Source of the DNA: Planctomycetota bacterium
GTDB taxonomy: Bacteria; Planctomycetota; Planctomycetia; Isosphaerales; Isosphaeraceae
Reading direction: 5' to 3'
DNA: 49,922 bases
NCBI GenBank assembly: GCA_021791715.1
Contig: JAJYWB010000042.1
Coordinates: 1 to 49,922 of the forward strand
Positions 8,271 through 17,081 of this stretch are shown here, one piece after another. Every line of letters begins with the position of its first letter. Positions within the stretch are counted from its first letter, which is position 1. The translations under genes were made by a program, and so were the position numbers. Under the pieces are notes generated by a model. It was not told the origin of the DNA and ran no database searches. It was given only the letters and a program-made list of their open reading frames with translations.

Positions 8271-10070
8271 ATGTCGATCTCGACCGACGATCGGGTGCAA
8301 TCGAACGGAATGAGCGACGCCGAACGCGAACGGCAAATCAAGCAGGCCGAGGAGCTTTTATTCTCGGGTCCCGAACGATCGGGATTCGCCAAAGGCTTGT
8401 TCGCGGGAGCGTTTCGCGGCGAGGCGATTTTCCCTTATCCCGATCTGCCGAGCGAAGAACGGAAGCGGGTCGACGCCGCCGTCGCCGAGGTTCGCGAATT
8501 CGCCGAGAAGCACATCGACGCCGCCGCGATCGATCGCGATGCCGATATCCCGAAGAGCGTCATCGAAGGGCTGGCGAAGCTCGGCGTGCTGGGGATGACG
8601 GCGCCCGTTGAATTCGGCGGCCGCGGGTTCTCGCAGCGCGGTTATTGCCGCGTGATGGAGGTGATCGGCGGTCATTGCTCTTCGACCGCGGTGTTCGTCA
8701 ACGCGCATCATTCGATCGGCATTCGCGCGCTTTTACTCTTTGGTACAAGCGACCAAAAGTCGAAATGGCTGGGCCCGCTCGTTCGAGGCGAAAAGCTCGC
8801 GGCGTTCGCGCTCACCGAAACCGAGGCGGGCTCGGACGCCTCGAACGTTCAGACGACGGCGATCCCGAGCGAAGACGGCAAAACATATATCCTCAATGGT
8901 ACGAAACGATATATCACCAATGGAGCGATCGCCGATGTTTTGACGGTGATGGCGAAGACTCCCGATCCCAGGGGAGGCGAGCCGAGGGTGACGGCTTTTT
9001 TGGTGACGCCCGACCTGCCCGGATTCGAGATCGTCGAGGCGCGGATGCCGAAATGCGGGATTCGCGGAACCGCGACCGCGAAGCTCGCTTTTCACGATAT
9101 GGCGGTATCCGCCGAGAACGTTTTGGGAACGGTCGGCAAGGGGCTCAAGGTCGCTCTGACGGTGCTCGATTTCGGCAGAACGACCTTCGGGGCGAGCTGC
9201 GCCGGCGCGGCCAAAACGTGCCTCAGGGCCGCGGCGAGGCACGCGGCGAAACGGCGTCAGTTCGGCAGGGCGCTCGCCGATCTCGAGTTGATCAAGAAAA
9301 AGATCGCATTCCTCGCGGCGACGGCTTATGCGATCGAGGCGACGACGATCGAGACCGCGGCGCTCATCGATAGCGGCGCGGAAGATTATATGCTCGAAAC
9401 TGCGATTCTTAAAGTGTTTTCGACCGAGCTGTTGTGGGAAGCGGTTTACGAGACGTTGCAGGTGCACGGGGGACAGGGATATTTCAACGACGAGCCGTTT
9501 GAGCGGATGATGCGCGACGCGCGGATCAACACGATCGGCGAGGGGGCGAACGAGGTTTTGAAGGCGTTCATCGCGCTTGTGGGAATGCGCGGAGTGGGGG
9601 AGGGGTTTAAGACTTCGCTCGAGCGGCTGAAACGGCCCGCGACGATGCTGCCGACGATTTTCAAGATGGGGGCGGATCATTTTTCGAGGATGGCGCACGT
9701 CCCCGAGGTTCGGGTCGTTTCCGCCGAGCTCGAACCCCTGGCGCGAGATCTCGCGACCCGCGTTTCGCGCTTCGGCTGGGGGGTTGAACGAACGCTCGTG
9801 CGATATCGTGAAAACGTGCTTGATCGACAATTTGAACAGGAACGGATCGCCGACATGGCGATCGCGCTTTATGCGTCTTCGTGCGTATTGGCGCGGGTCG
9901 ACGATTCGATCGCGCGGGGGACGGCGGACGCTCACGAGCGCGAAGTCGCGACGTACGCGGTTCGATCGGCGTTTCGACGGTTCGATCGCGCCCTCGCCGA
10001 TCTCGGCGACGAAATCGATTCGCTCGCGACGAAGGTCGCCGACTCGGCGGTCGCGCGCCGCGGCGATTGA
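8271..10070 (+). CDS. Acyl-CoA dehydrogenase, VLCAD/ACAD9-like
   Basis: 599 residues. ATG 8271 follows a strong AAAGGAG site; the frame is open upstream but shows no protein-like sequence there. Flavin-dependent alpha,beta-dehydrogenation of acyl-CoA, the first step of beta-oxidation, with electrons passed to an electron-transfer flavoprotein. The N-terminal helical domain is at about 70-190. The FAD-binding middle domain has FALTETEAGSDASN and KRYITNGAIADV. The C-terminal domain contains QVHGGQGYFNDEPFERMMRD. The catalytic base position of the VLCAD group is occupied: Glu424 in INTIGEGANEV. About 150 extra residues follow the catalytic core, as in VLCAD and ACAD9, and this agrees with the length near 600 instead of 380. 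No other beta-oxidation gene is in view. Confidence 0.93.
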   Translation: MSISTDDRVQSNGMSDAERERQIKQAEELLFSGPERSGFAKGLFAGAFRGEAIFPYPDLPSEERKRVDAAVAEVREFAEKHIDAAAIDRDADIPKSVIEGLAKLGVLGMTAPVEFGGRGFSQRGYCRVMEVIGGHCSSTAVFVNAHHSIGIRALLLFGTSDQKSKWLGPLVRGEKLAAFALTETEAGSDASNVQTTAIPSEDGKTYILNGTKRYITNGAIADVLTVMAKTPDPRGGEPRVTAFLVTPDLPGFEIVEARMPKCGIRGTATAKLAFHDMAVSAENVLGTVGKGLKVALTVLDFGRTTFGASCAGAAKTCLRAAARHAAKRRQFGRALADLELIKKKIAFLAATAYAIEATTIETAALIDSGAEDYMLETAILKVFSTELLWEAVYETLQVHGGQGYFNDEPFERMMRDARINTIGEGANEVLKAFIALVGMRGVGEGFKTSLERLKRPATMLPTIFKMGADHFSRMAHVPEVRVVSAELEPLARDLATRVSRFGWGVERTLVRYRENVLDRQFEQERIADMAIALYASSCVLARVDDSIARGTADAHEREVATYAVRSAFRRFDRALADLGDEIDSLATKVADSAVARRGD

Positions 10071-10162
10071 TCGATTACTTATCACGCTTTTACGTGATTG
10101 AACAGGACACGACGGCCGTCAATTATTTATACTTGCGCATAGATATACAACGCCTTCGTTTC

Positions 10163-10340
10163 TATCTTCTACGCGCCGAGCGCGCATCTTTTGAGCGAAT
10201 GGACGTGGAGATTTTATTAACCCGAGTCTCAAGCGAGGGGCCGATCAAACGATCATTCATAAATACTTGTGATATTAACAAAATACGCTCGCTTGTGCTT
10301 CGTGTCGGTATGATTACTCCTCAGACGCGTTAGGATATCG
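10163..10340. repeat. 178-bp imperfect direct repeat, copy 1
   Basis: First of two related blocks in the intergenic region between the acyl-CoA dehydrogenase and the ABC operon. Shared words, in order, are gcgcatcttttgagcgaa, gcgaggggccgatcaaa, tcggtatgatt and gcgttaggatatcg, with diverged sequence between them. Copy 2 starts 251 bp later. No credible protein is encoded, and there are stops in all frames of the shared blocks. Confidence 0.6.
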
Positions 10341-10413
10341 CGGAAAACGCGCGTACGAACGGGACCGAATCGTTTATATCGAGCGGAGCTTAAACGGATA
10401 GAGTTTTCGTCGG

Positions 10414-10590
10414 TATCTTCCGCGCCACGTGCGCGCATCTTTTGAGCGAACGGAAGTGGAGATTATACCAACCCGACGCGCAAGCGAGGGGCCGATCAAA
10501 TAATCGATCGAAAGTTTTCACGATATTATCAGAAGACCCTCTCTTCTCGTCGGGTCGGTATGATTGCGGCTCCGCCGCGTTAGGATATCG
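10414..10590. repeat. 178-bp imperfect direct repeat, copy 2
   Basis: Second block with the same ordered words as the copy at 10163. The conserved ends and variable interior suggest a structured element (small RNA or a miniature mobile/REP-like unit) and not random duplication. The segments cacgatat (about 10518) and atatcgtc (about 10585) could pair to close a stem. This is inference from sequence only. Confidence 0.6.
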
Positions 10591-10798
10591 TCGGGAACTC
10601 TGGTGAGCACGCGTTCAAATCAAAGTTCGCCGTTCGCTTCGGGCCGAACCCGCTCGTTTCGAACCGATCGATCGTCGGGTCGTTATAATTCGTTAAACTG
10701 AATGTAATAGAAAGACGCTTACTTGCATGAATTCGAACAACCGCGATTCAAAAAGTGCTCGACTGCGAAATTCTAGATAAGGGCATGTAAAAGTCAAT

Positions 10799-10832
10799 CT
10801 TCGGGACCTCGAAGCGAATCGAGGCCCCGAAG
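10799..10832 (-). terminator. Rho-independent-like terminator of the ABC operon
   Basis: Inverted repeat cttcggg-acctcg / cgaggc-cccgaag around an 8-base loop. It lies just beyond the stop of the 467-aa gene, with a T-rich stretch (gacttttac) after it on the minus strand. It ends the minus-strand operon that begins at 15783. Confidence 0.7.
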
Positions 10833-10849
10833 GATTGGAGATCGATCGA

Positions 10850-12253
10850 TCAGCCTCCCGGAGATCCCGGGGGCGCCTGCGGCGCCGATTCGGACGACGC
10901 GGGCATCATTTCGAGAGCGTCGTAAGGATCGACGGTGTTGTCTTTTTCGACGACCTTGAGAAGATCCTTGAACGGCATTTTCTCGGGGACTTCGAGGCCC
11001 GCGTTCTTAAGGGCTCGAACGTAGCGTTTGACGATCAGCCCCGTATCGCGTTTGTTGAGGAAATCTCCCTCGTAGGTCGGATGCCGCGCCAGCAGCTTGT
11101 CCCAGATATCAAGGCCTTGCTTATACTTTTGCGCCGCCTCGGGGAAGTTCGCCGCCTTGATCGCCTTCGTTCCCTCGTAAAAAAGCCGACGCGCCTCGAC
11201 CCCCTGGGGCTCGCGCTCGGCCTTGCACCGATCTTTCCAATACATGTACTGCGTTTGATCGCCCCATCGGCCGATCCAGTACTGTTGATTTTTGGATAAC
11301 GTCTTGTATCGATCGGGGTTGTCGTAATCGTCGATCCGAACCTTTTCTTTATCGTTGTTGTGGCAGGGGAATTCGTACAGGCCGAAATCGAGCCACGCCG
11401 ACAGCGCGTTGTCCCACGCGTCGCGGGCGCGGGCGCCGAACGTCGCGGGGATTCCCTTCATGCTCTCTTTTTCAAGAGCCGCGGCGTAACGCGTGTAAGA
11501 ATGAGCCGGCATCGTGCGGAAGTGGAGATCGCCGGGGCGTCCCTTGTGTTGCACGGGGGCGTCGACGTATTCGATCGGCGTTTCCATCGAGGTCGCCGGC
11601 CGCGCTCCCGCCTCGCCCGAATCGACGAGGTCGACCGCGCGCTTGAACCAATCGTGCGCCAATTGAAAATTGTCGTTCCGAACGATCCCCTCCTCGTTCG
11701 ACTTGAACTCGTCGTCCTTGTCGTCGTGATACAATCGACGAATAATCACAGCTTCGTCGCTAAATCCGAGTTTGTGATGATAATACCACGCGGTGTCCCA
11801 GACGAGATCGGGCGATCGTCGATTCTTCTTCACCCCCTCCTGAACGAACTGAATCCCTTTTTTGATCCAATCGTATTTATCCTCGGGCGCGTCCCATTCG
11901 ACCGAGACGTTGTACGCCAGATTCCAGCTCTGATACGTCCAAACCGCGAGGAAGTGGGGCTGAAGCTTGGTGATCATATCGATCGTCGTCTTCATCCGGT
12001 CCCAGTCGTGAACCTTCTGAAGGTCGATCGCGCGGGTCCAAAGGATGTTCACAGCCATCCCGCGGAAGCCCCCCAGGAGCGCAAGTTTGAGCAAAAAACT
12101 CCCCGCGTCGACCTGGCCGATCGTCGCCTCGCCGAGCTCTTGCTCCTTTTGCCTCACCTCGAGCCACTGCGTGTACGGAACCATGATGCCGAACAGCAGC
12201 AGGATGCCCATCGAATAAATCAACTTGCGCGTCAGGCTCGCCGAGAATCTCAT
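10850..12253 (-). CDS. Unknown membrane-anchored protein of the ABC exporter operon
   Basis: 467 residues. The start overlaps the permease stop by four bases (ATGA), so the two are translationally coupled. One N-terminal membrane segment (LIYSMGILLLFGIMVPYTQWL, cut here to its core at about 12-30) is followed by a mostly soluble region. Around residues 85-170 and 350-420 there are tetratricopeptide-like helices (LQPHFLAVWTYQSWNLAYN, AANFPEAAQKYKQGLDIWDK). The C-terminus is Pro/Gly-rich and disordered. I do not recognise a catalytic family. Its fixed place behind an ABC-2 ATPase and permease suggests an accessory subunit on the outer face of the membrane. Confidence 0.8.
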   Translation of the reverse strand: MRFSASLTRKLIYSMGILLLFGIMVPYTQWLEVRQKEQELGEATIGQVDAGSFLLKLALLGGFRGMAVNILWTRAIDLQKVHDWDRMKTTIDMITKLQPHFLAVWTYQSWNLAYNVSVEWDAPEDKYDWIKKGIQFVQEGVKKNRRSPDLVWDTAWYYHHKLGFSDEAVIIRRLYHDDKDDEFKSNEEGIVRNDNFQLAHDWFKRAVDLVDSGEAGARPATSMETPIEYVDAPVQHKGRPGDLHFRTMPAHSYTRYAAALEKESMKGIPATFGARARDAWDNALSAWLDFGLYEFPCHNNDKEKVRIDDYDNPDRYKTLSKNQQYWIGRWGDQTQYMYWKDRCKAEREPQGVEARRLFYEGTKAIKAANFPEAAQKYKQGLDIWDKLLARHPTYEGDFLNKRDTGLIVKRYVRALKNAGLEVPEKMPFKDLLKVVEKDNTVDPYDALEMMPASSESAPQAPPGSPGG

Positions 12254-14709
12254 GCGGCCACCTCCCGATTCTTAAGGATCAAGAAGCCGATCAAAGAAAA
12301 CGGCGCCGTGTACCCGCACGCCAGCAAAATTCCGTCCAACAATTGTCCGTTCGTCACGGCGAAGCCGTTCGAGATCGTATTACTGAAATCAAAAACCGAG
12401 AAATTGGGAACAATGAACACAAGTCGAGACATCACCGGCATCACGAGCGAATCGAGCGTCTTGGCCGCGACGACACCGATCGTCGGCGCCAGATCGACGA
12501 CCTGATTGTTGTGCGCGATCAGACGGATGAACGACTCGAAAGGCCCGCCGCCGACGATGTTGTTGCTCGCCAGATCCTGGAGGAAGTTGAAAGCGGCGAG
12601 CCCCGCGAGCCAGAACGCGAACGTCGTCAAGAGAGCCACAGGCCAACTGAGGAACGTCCCCGCGAAAACGCCGATCGCCGTCAGGATCATCGCCTGAAGC
12701 CAAACGCCCGCCAATCCCTTCATAAAGTTGACGCCGAAATTCCCCGTTTCGGCCAGCACGTAAAGGTCGTTCTCGGTCATACCCAGATATTGCGTGCTGC
12801 TGATGCATTTGACCTCGATCGTGAGAAACCCGTGCGATCCCGCGAGCAAACCCGCGGGAATCGTCTCTTTATTGGTGTAATACTCATGAACGGGGAAGGT
12901 TGTGGGAGAACGTTCACCCGTATACGGGTTCGTCGCGGTGAGCGAAGCGTAAACCGCGTCGCCGATTTGTCCCTTCGTCGTCCGATAGACCGTGAACGTC
13001 ATCTCGATCGGGACATCGGGTGAGTGGAGCTTGTCGGCTTCGTCGCGCAGGTCGGCCGCGGCGGTCGATCGTCCCGCTTTCTCCTCGGCGTCGGCCTTCG
13101 AGCGAATCTCGCTCTCCTTCGATTTAAGCTGATCGAGCTCGCCGCGGTATTTGGCGGCGAGCTGGGCTTTTTGCTTGATCGAATCGGCGAGCTCGCTCGA
13201 ATCTTTCCCCGCGTTCGACCGGCGCCGTTGCTCGGCGCGCATCAGGCTCACCTCTTGTTCGACATTCGACAATTCATCGAGCTTGGCCTCGATCGTCCCC
13301 GCGACGAGGAAGCGCTCGAGCGGAATCCGTCGATCGAGCAGCGGCAGCGATCGCGGCGGAGGGGGCTGGCCCTTCGACTTGGCCACGTCTTGGAAGTATT
13401 CGTCGCGCGGGTCGAGCACCTGGCCGAACTTCCAGATCGCCGCGGCGGGAGTCGCGCCTTCGATAAAGCTGCGGAACTGCATCTCCTGGCCGACGTCGAC
13501 CCCCTTGAGACGTTTGGCGGCGCGGGAATCAAGGAACGTGAGCGAACCGCGCACCGGGATCCGCGCGCCCATCCTCGTGCGCATTTGATCGGCTTGTTCG
13601 CGCAGCGTCTTCGCCTCGTCGAGCCTGTTTTCGGCTTCGGCGCGCTTCGCCTCGGTTTCGGTCCGGGTGATCTGGCCGCCGACTTGTCGCGAGAGATAAG
13701 CCAGGCTGAATCCGCCGAAAATCAGCACGAGCAATGTTACAAGCGCCATGAATCCGATGATCCGACCCCACACGAGTTCGAGCCTGCGCACCGGCTTGGA
13801 GACGATCGTGTAAATCGTCTGATTTTGAATGTCGGAAGGGAGGCTGAGCGGAGTGAGGAAGACGACCATGATCGTCAGCAATAACGAACAAAGAAGCGTA
13901 AGCGTGATCACATAAAGACGTCCATACTCGGCAGGACGCGGCGGCTCCTGGAGGAACCAGCTCGTGAACGCGAGCACGACGAGGAACACCGCGACGACGA
14001 CATAAGGCGCCCACATCCGCCGGGTCGATTCGACGACGGTATGCCACGCGATCGCGTAAAGCCTTCGCGGCCGAATCGCCAGGATATCCGGCAAGATCAA
14101 CGTTAAAACTCGGAGCAAGACGACGAATCCCATGAAGGTGGCGCCGTACCGCACTCCGTCGGCGATCGCGTTCGCATAGCCGACGTTGATGTTTACGCGT
14201 AAGTACATACGACGTAGCATCAAGCTGACCACGATTCCGAGCCCGAGCGCCACGTGCACCGCGGCGAGAACGTTGAAGTCGACGCGAGTGCCGAGCCGCG
14301 AAATGCAAGCCCAGACCGCTCGCTCGATCCAAATCGCGACGATCAACGCGCACGTCGTTCCCGCGATCACGAGCACGATCGGATATAAGTGAATTTTTTC
14401 AGTCGACTGCAAAACCTGCAAAAGCGCCGTGCCGATACCCCCCAACACCGCGAAGCCCGCTGCGTAATCGAGCCATTTGACTCGCGAGACCGAGAGCGTA
14501 TTTTGATACGCCCTTAGCACCCACTGAAAAATCCAACCCAGCAGGCTAAAGAGCGCGACGACCTTGACCCACGATAAAAGTCCGCCCCAACGACCGCCGA
14601 TCGTCACTTGCGGATCGCCGATCACCCTCATCCAAAGCAGAGCGACGTCGAAAGCCTTCGCCCCCGCCCCCCCGGCTTGAGCGAACAATGGAATAAACAC
14701 GGATGACAC
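12250..14709 (-). CDS. ABC-2 type transporter permease, large
   Basis: 819 residues, GTG start at 14709. About seven to eight hydrophobic segments occupy residues 45-350 (VKVVALFSLLGWIFQW, LYVITLTLLCSLLLTIMVVFL, LVTLLVLIFGGFSLAYL). A long polar insert rich in Glu/Lys/Arg with coiled-coil character follows (about 350-555: TRTETEAKRAEAENRLDEA; AQLAAKYRGELDQLKSKE). The protein ends in more membrane segments (AMILTAIGVFAGTFLSW, VALLTTFAFWLAGLAAF). The motif PSDIQNQTIYTIVSKPVRR is typical of ABC-2/GldF/NatB-like permeases before the membrane. It pairs with the ATPase encoded 132 bp upstream, and the substrate is unknown. The large non-membrane insert is much bigger than in ordinary ABC-2 permeases (250-400 residues in all). 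Confidence 0.87.
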   Translation of the reverse strand: MSSVFIPLFAQAGGAGAKAFDVALLWMRVIGDPQVTIGGRWGGLLSWVKVVALFSLLGWIFQWVLRAYQNTLSVSRVKWLDYAAGFAVLGGIGTALLQVLQSTEKIHLYPIVLVIAGTTCALIVAIWIERAVWACISRLGTRVDFNVLAAVHVALGLGIVVSLMLRRMYLRVNINVGYANAIADGVRYGATFMGFVVLLRVLTLILPDILAIRPRRLYAIAWHTVVESTRRMWAPYVVVAVFLVVLAFTSWFLQEPPRPAEYGRLYVITLTLLCSLLLTIMVVFLTPLSLPSDIQNQTIYTIVSKPVRRLELVWGRIIGFMALVTLLVLIFGGFSLAYLSRQVGGQITRTETEAKRAEAENRLDEAKTLREQADQMRTRMGARIPVRGSLTFLDSRAAKRLKGVDVGQEMQFRSFIEGATPAAAIWKFGQVLDPRDEYFQDVAKSKGQPPPPRSLPLLDRRIPLERFLVAGTIEAKLDELSNVEQEVSLMRAEQRRRSNAGKDSSELADSIKQKAQLAAKYRGELDQLKSKESEIRSKADAEEKAGRSTAAADLRDEADKLHSPDVPIEMTFTVYRTTKGQIGDAVYASLTATNPYTGERSPTTFPVHEYYTNKETIPAGLLAGSHGFLTIEVKCISSTQYLGMTENDLYVLAETGNFGVNFMKGLAGVWLQAMILTAIGVFAGTFLSWPVALLTTFAFWLAGLAAFNFLQDLASNNIVGGGPFESFIRLIAHNNQVVDLAPTIGVVAAKTLDSLVMPVMSRLVFIVPNFSVFDFSNTISNGFAVTNGQLLDGILLACGYTAPFSLIGFLILKNREVAA

Positions 14710-14841
14710 GCGCCGAACCCCCGATTGCTTGTCTTGTTGTCGCGGAAAAAACCCGGTTTTAACACCGTCGCTCGCGGCGAACGCGCATCGTTTCGGAACG
14801 CCGGCGACTCAGCCATCAATACCTAAAAAGGCGATTAATCG

Positions 14842-15783
14842 TCAATGAGGAGCGCCCGTCGTCGCCGCGGCCTCGGAACGAGCCGGTTCGCCGTCGCGGG
14901 GGCGCTCGCCGACACGACGACGCCCCGGATGCAGGTCGCTCTCGCGAACGATTCGCAAGAAAAGCTCTTCAAGCGTCGTCGTCGGATGATCGACCGCGAG
15001 CAATTCACCGCCATGACGCGCGATCACGTCTTGAATCTCACGCAACGCGGCGTCCGGAAGATCGCGCGTTTTGATCTGCGTAACGTCTTGAACGGTCAAC
15101 AGATCGGACACCTTGCCGACCTCTTTCAATTCGCCTTTATGAAGAATCGCGATCCGATCGCAGATATCCTGCATGTCGGCCAAAAGGTGCCCCGAAAGCA
15201 CGATCGTCTTCCCCTGCTCACGGAGATCGAGGATCAACTTTTTGATCTCGGAAGTGCCGATCGGATCGAGACCCGAAGTCGGCTCGTCGAGGAGGATCAA
15301 TTCGGGGTTGTTGATCAACGCCTGAGCCAAACCGATCCGCCGCTGCATACCTTTCGAATATTCACGAAGCTGACGATGCTTCGCCGCCGACAAACCGACG
15401 AGATCGATCAGCCGATTGACCCGCTTGGTCCGCTCGGCCGAGTCGATTTTGAACAATCGACCGTAAAAGTGGAGCGTTTCAGAGGCGTTCAAGAACTTGT
15501 AAAGGTAAGATTCCTCGGGAAGATAGCCGATCCGTTCGTTCTTCGCGACGTTCGTCGTCGGCTCGTTGAAAATGAGCGCGTCGCCTTTGGTGGGAAAGAG
15601 TAAACCGAGAAGAAGCTTGATCGTCGTCGTTTTCCCCGAGCCGTTCGGCCCGAGGAGACCGAAAATCTCGCCTCGATTGATCTTGAGGTCGAGCGCGTTG
15701 AGCGCCTGGACTTTGGGTCGACCCCAGAAGTCGCAGTAGACCTTGGTGAGGTTGCGGATCTCGATAATGACTTCTTGACTCAT
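14842..15783 (-). CDS. ABC-2 transporter ATP-binding protein
   Basis: 313 residues from ATG 15783 (an in-frame GTG lies one codon before). Walker [11 protein letters not shown] is at 44-53. The Q-loop region is [17 protein letters not shown], the ABC signature [17 protein letters not shown], Walker [14 protein letters not shown], and the switch His lies in [10 protein letters not shown]. The C-terminal ~90 residues form the usual accessory domain of the CcmA/NatA class ([19 protein letters not shown]). It powers the permease at 12250-14709. First gene of a three-gene operon that ends at the terminator near 10.8 kb. Confidence 0.95.
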   Translation of the reverse strand: MSQEVIIEIRNLTKVYCDFWGRPKVQALNALDLKINRGEIFGLLGPNGSGKTTTIKLLLGLLFPTKGDALIFNEPTTNVAKNERIGYLPEESYLYKFLNASETLHFYGRLFKIDSAERTKRVNRLIDLVGLSAAKHRQLREYSKGMQRRIGLAQALINNPELILLDEPTSGLDPIGTSEIKKLILDLREQGKTIVLSGHLLADMQDICDRIAILHKGELKEVGKVSDLLTVQDVTQIKTRDLPDAALREIQDVIARHGGELLAVDHPTTTLEELFLRIVRESDLHPGRRRVGERPRDGEPARSEAAATTGAPH

Positions 15784-15786
15784 CAC

Positions 15787-17081
15787 GATGGCGCCTGTTT
15801 CAACTCCCCAACGCCTCGTTCGGCTCGGGGATCGACGAAAAGATTAATACAAGATCGGTGCGAAGCGCCCGACGTCGACAACTGATTTTCATCGCGAAAA
15901 TCCCGCCGACTCTCGGTCCAGGACGCGAGCCTACGCCGCAAACAAAACCGTCAAGATCGTTCTCGCCGAAGCGATCGCTAGTCGATGAATAAGTCGAACT
16001 CATCGCGAGAACAGAAAAATCGAATGAAGACGAATACTCGGCTTGTTACGCCCGACCGGCTCACACCGCGAGGATCACGAACTCCGCGCGCGGAGATTGC
16101 TCACGCACCATACGTTCGAGAATCGATTTTGGTTCGAAAAAACTTTCGACCCAATACTCGGCGAACGATTCGACATCCCTTGATCGATAGCGCTCCCGAT
16201 CGTCTCGATCGCGAGCGTGCGAAAATGATCGTAAAGGCCGGCGCACGTTTTGACAAGTCGCCCCCGCTCCGACTTCCAATCGAAGCGTCGATCGGCGAAC
16301 TCGTCGGAGACGAACTGTACCGCTTCAAAGCGGTTTTTCAACGATTTCATCAAGAAAGCAATCGCCTCGAGGCTCCGATCGTACCGGCTCGGTCGGCGCG
16401 ATGAAATGTTCGCGCTTTCCCTTACATTTGATCCAGGGAAGGCGTGAACCGACGGTTATCCCGAACCGTTCGCCGCTCCTGGTCAAATTCCTCTGAAGTA
16501 CGGCCCCGAAACCTTCATGAGGCGACGGCGTAACCCCCTGGCGGCCCGCCAGGTCGGCTAGAAAGCGATTCGGCGAACGAGCCGAGGCGGCTGTCGCGAG
16601 TCCCGATCCAACCCAATCAGAACCGTCAAGCGGCTCAACAAGGCTTCCGATCGAACGCATCGACGAAGTGAATCGAGGCGATCGGCTAGAAATCGATCGC
16701 TTTCGACTTCGGAGGCTCCGGACATTAACCGGATGATCGCCGCAAAGATCACCGAGACGGAAAGCCGGCCTCACGGCGAAGCCTCGCCGGAAAGCTTTTC
16801 ATCGGATCGCGGCGGACGGCGGCGATTCACGGATCAAGATATCATTGTAAATATTAAAAATTAAGCTAAATTAATTATGTTTCGGTAATATCTATACATT
16901 ACACATTTTGACGCCGATTCTCTTCCGGCTCGATCTCCGCTCGATAATCCTTTCTCCAATTCAACGTGGTTGAACGGCGTGATCTTGGTACAATGATCCC
17001 GCGTCGCTCCGACGCCAATCCAGTCGATCGCCTTGCTTGCGATCTTCCCAAACGCTCCATTTATTGAGAGGTTCAAGCCCT
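15787..17081. other. Region of 1.3 kb without an intact gene
   Basis: Between the divergently transcribed ABC ATPase and proS. It contains the decayed gene described at 16061-16750. The remainder (15787-16060, and 16751-17081 with an AT-rich patch at 16835-16915) has only short composition-driven frames. The proS promoter is presumably in the AT-rich part, but I see no clear consensus. Confidence 0.4.
16061..16750 (-). pseudogene. Decayed minus-strand gene with frameshifts (unknown function)
   Basis: Protein-like sequence can be followed on the minus strand only by switching frame. From about 16750 one frame reads SGASEVESDRFLADRLDSLRR and ends at PPRLVRRIAF. It appears to continue in another frame (ADLAGRQGVTPSPHEGFG), then RYDRSLEAIAFLMKSLKNR and EAVQFVSDEFADRRFDW to about 16220, then after one more shift DVESFAEYWVESFFEPK and ERMVREQSPRAEFVILAV before TGA at 16061. 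No usable start joins these pieces. I cannot name the family. It sits alone between the ABC operon and proS. Confidence 0.35.

Noticed and set aside
8733..10085. 450-codon open frame on the minus strand opposite the acyl-CoA dehydrogenase
   Set aside because: Arg/His-rich antisense shadow with no family motif; the plus-strand gene is unambiguous.
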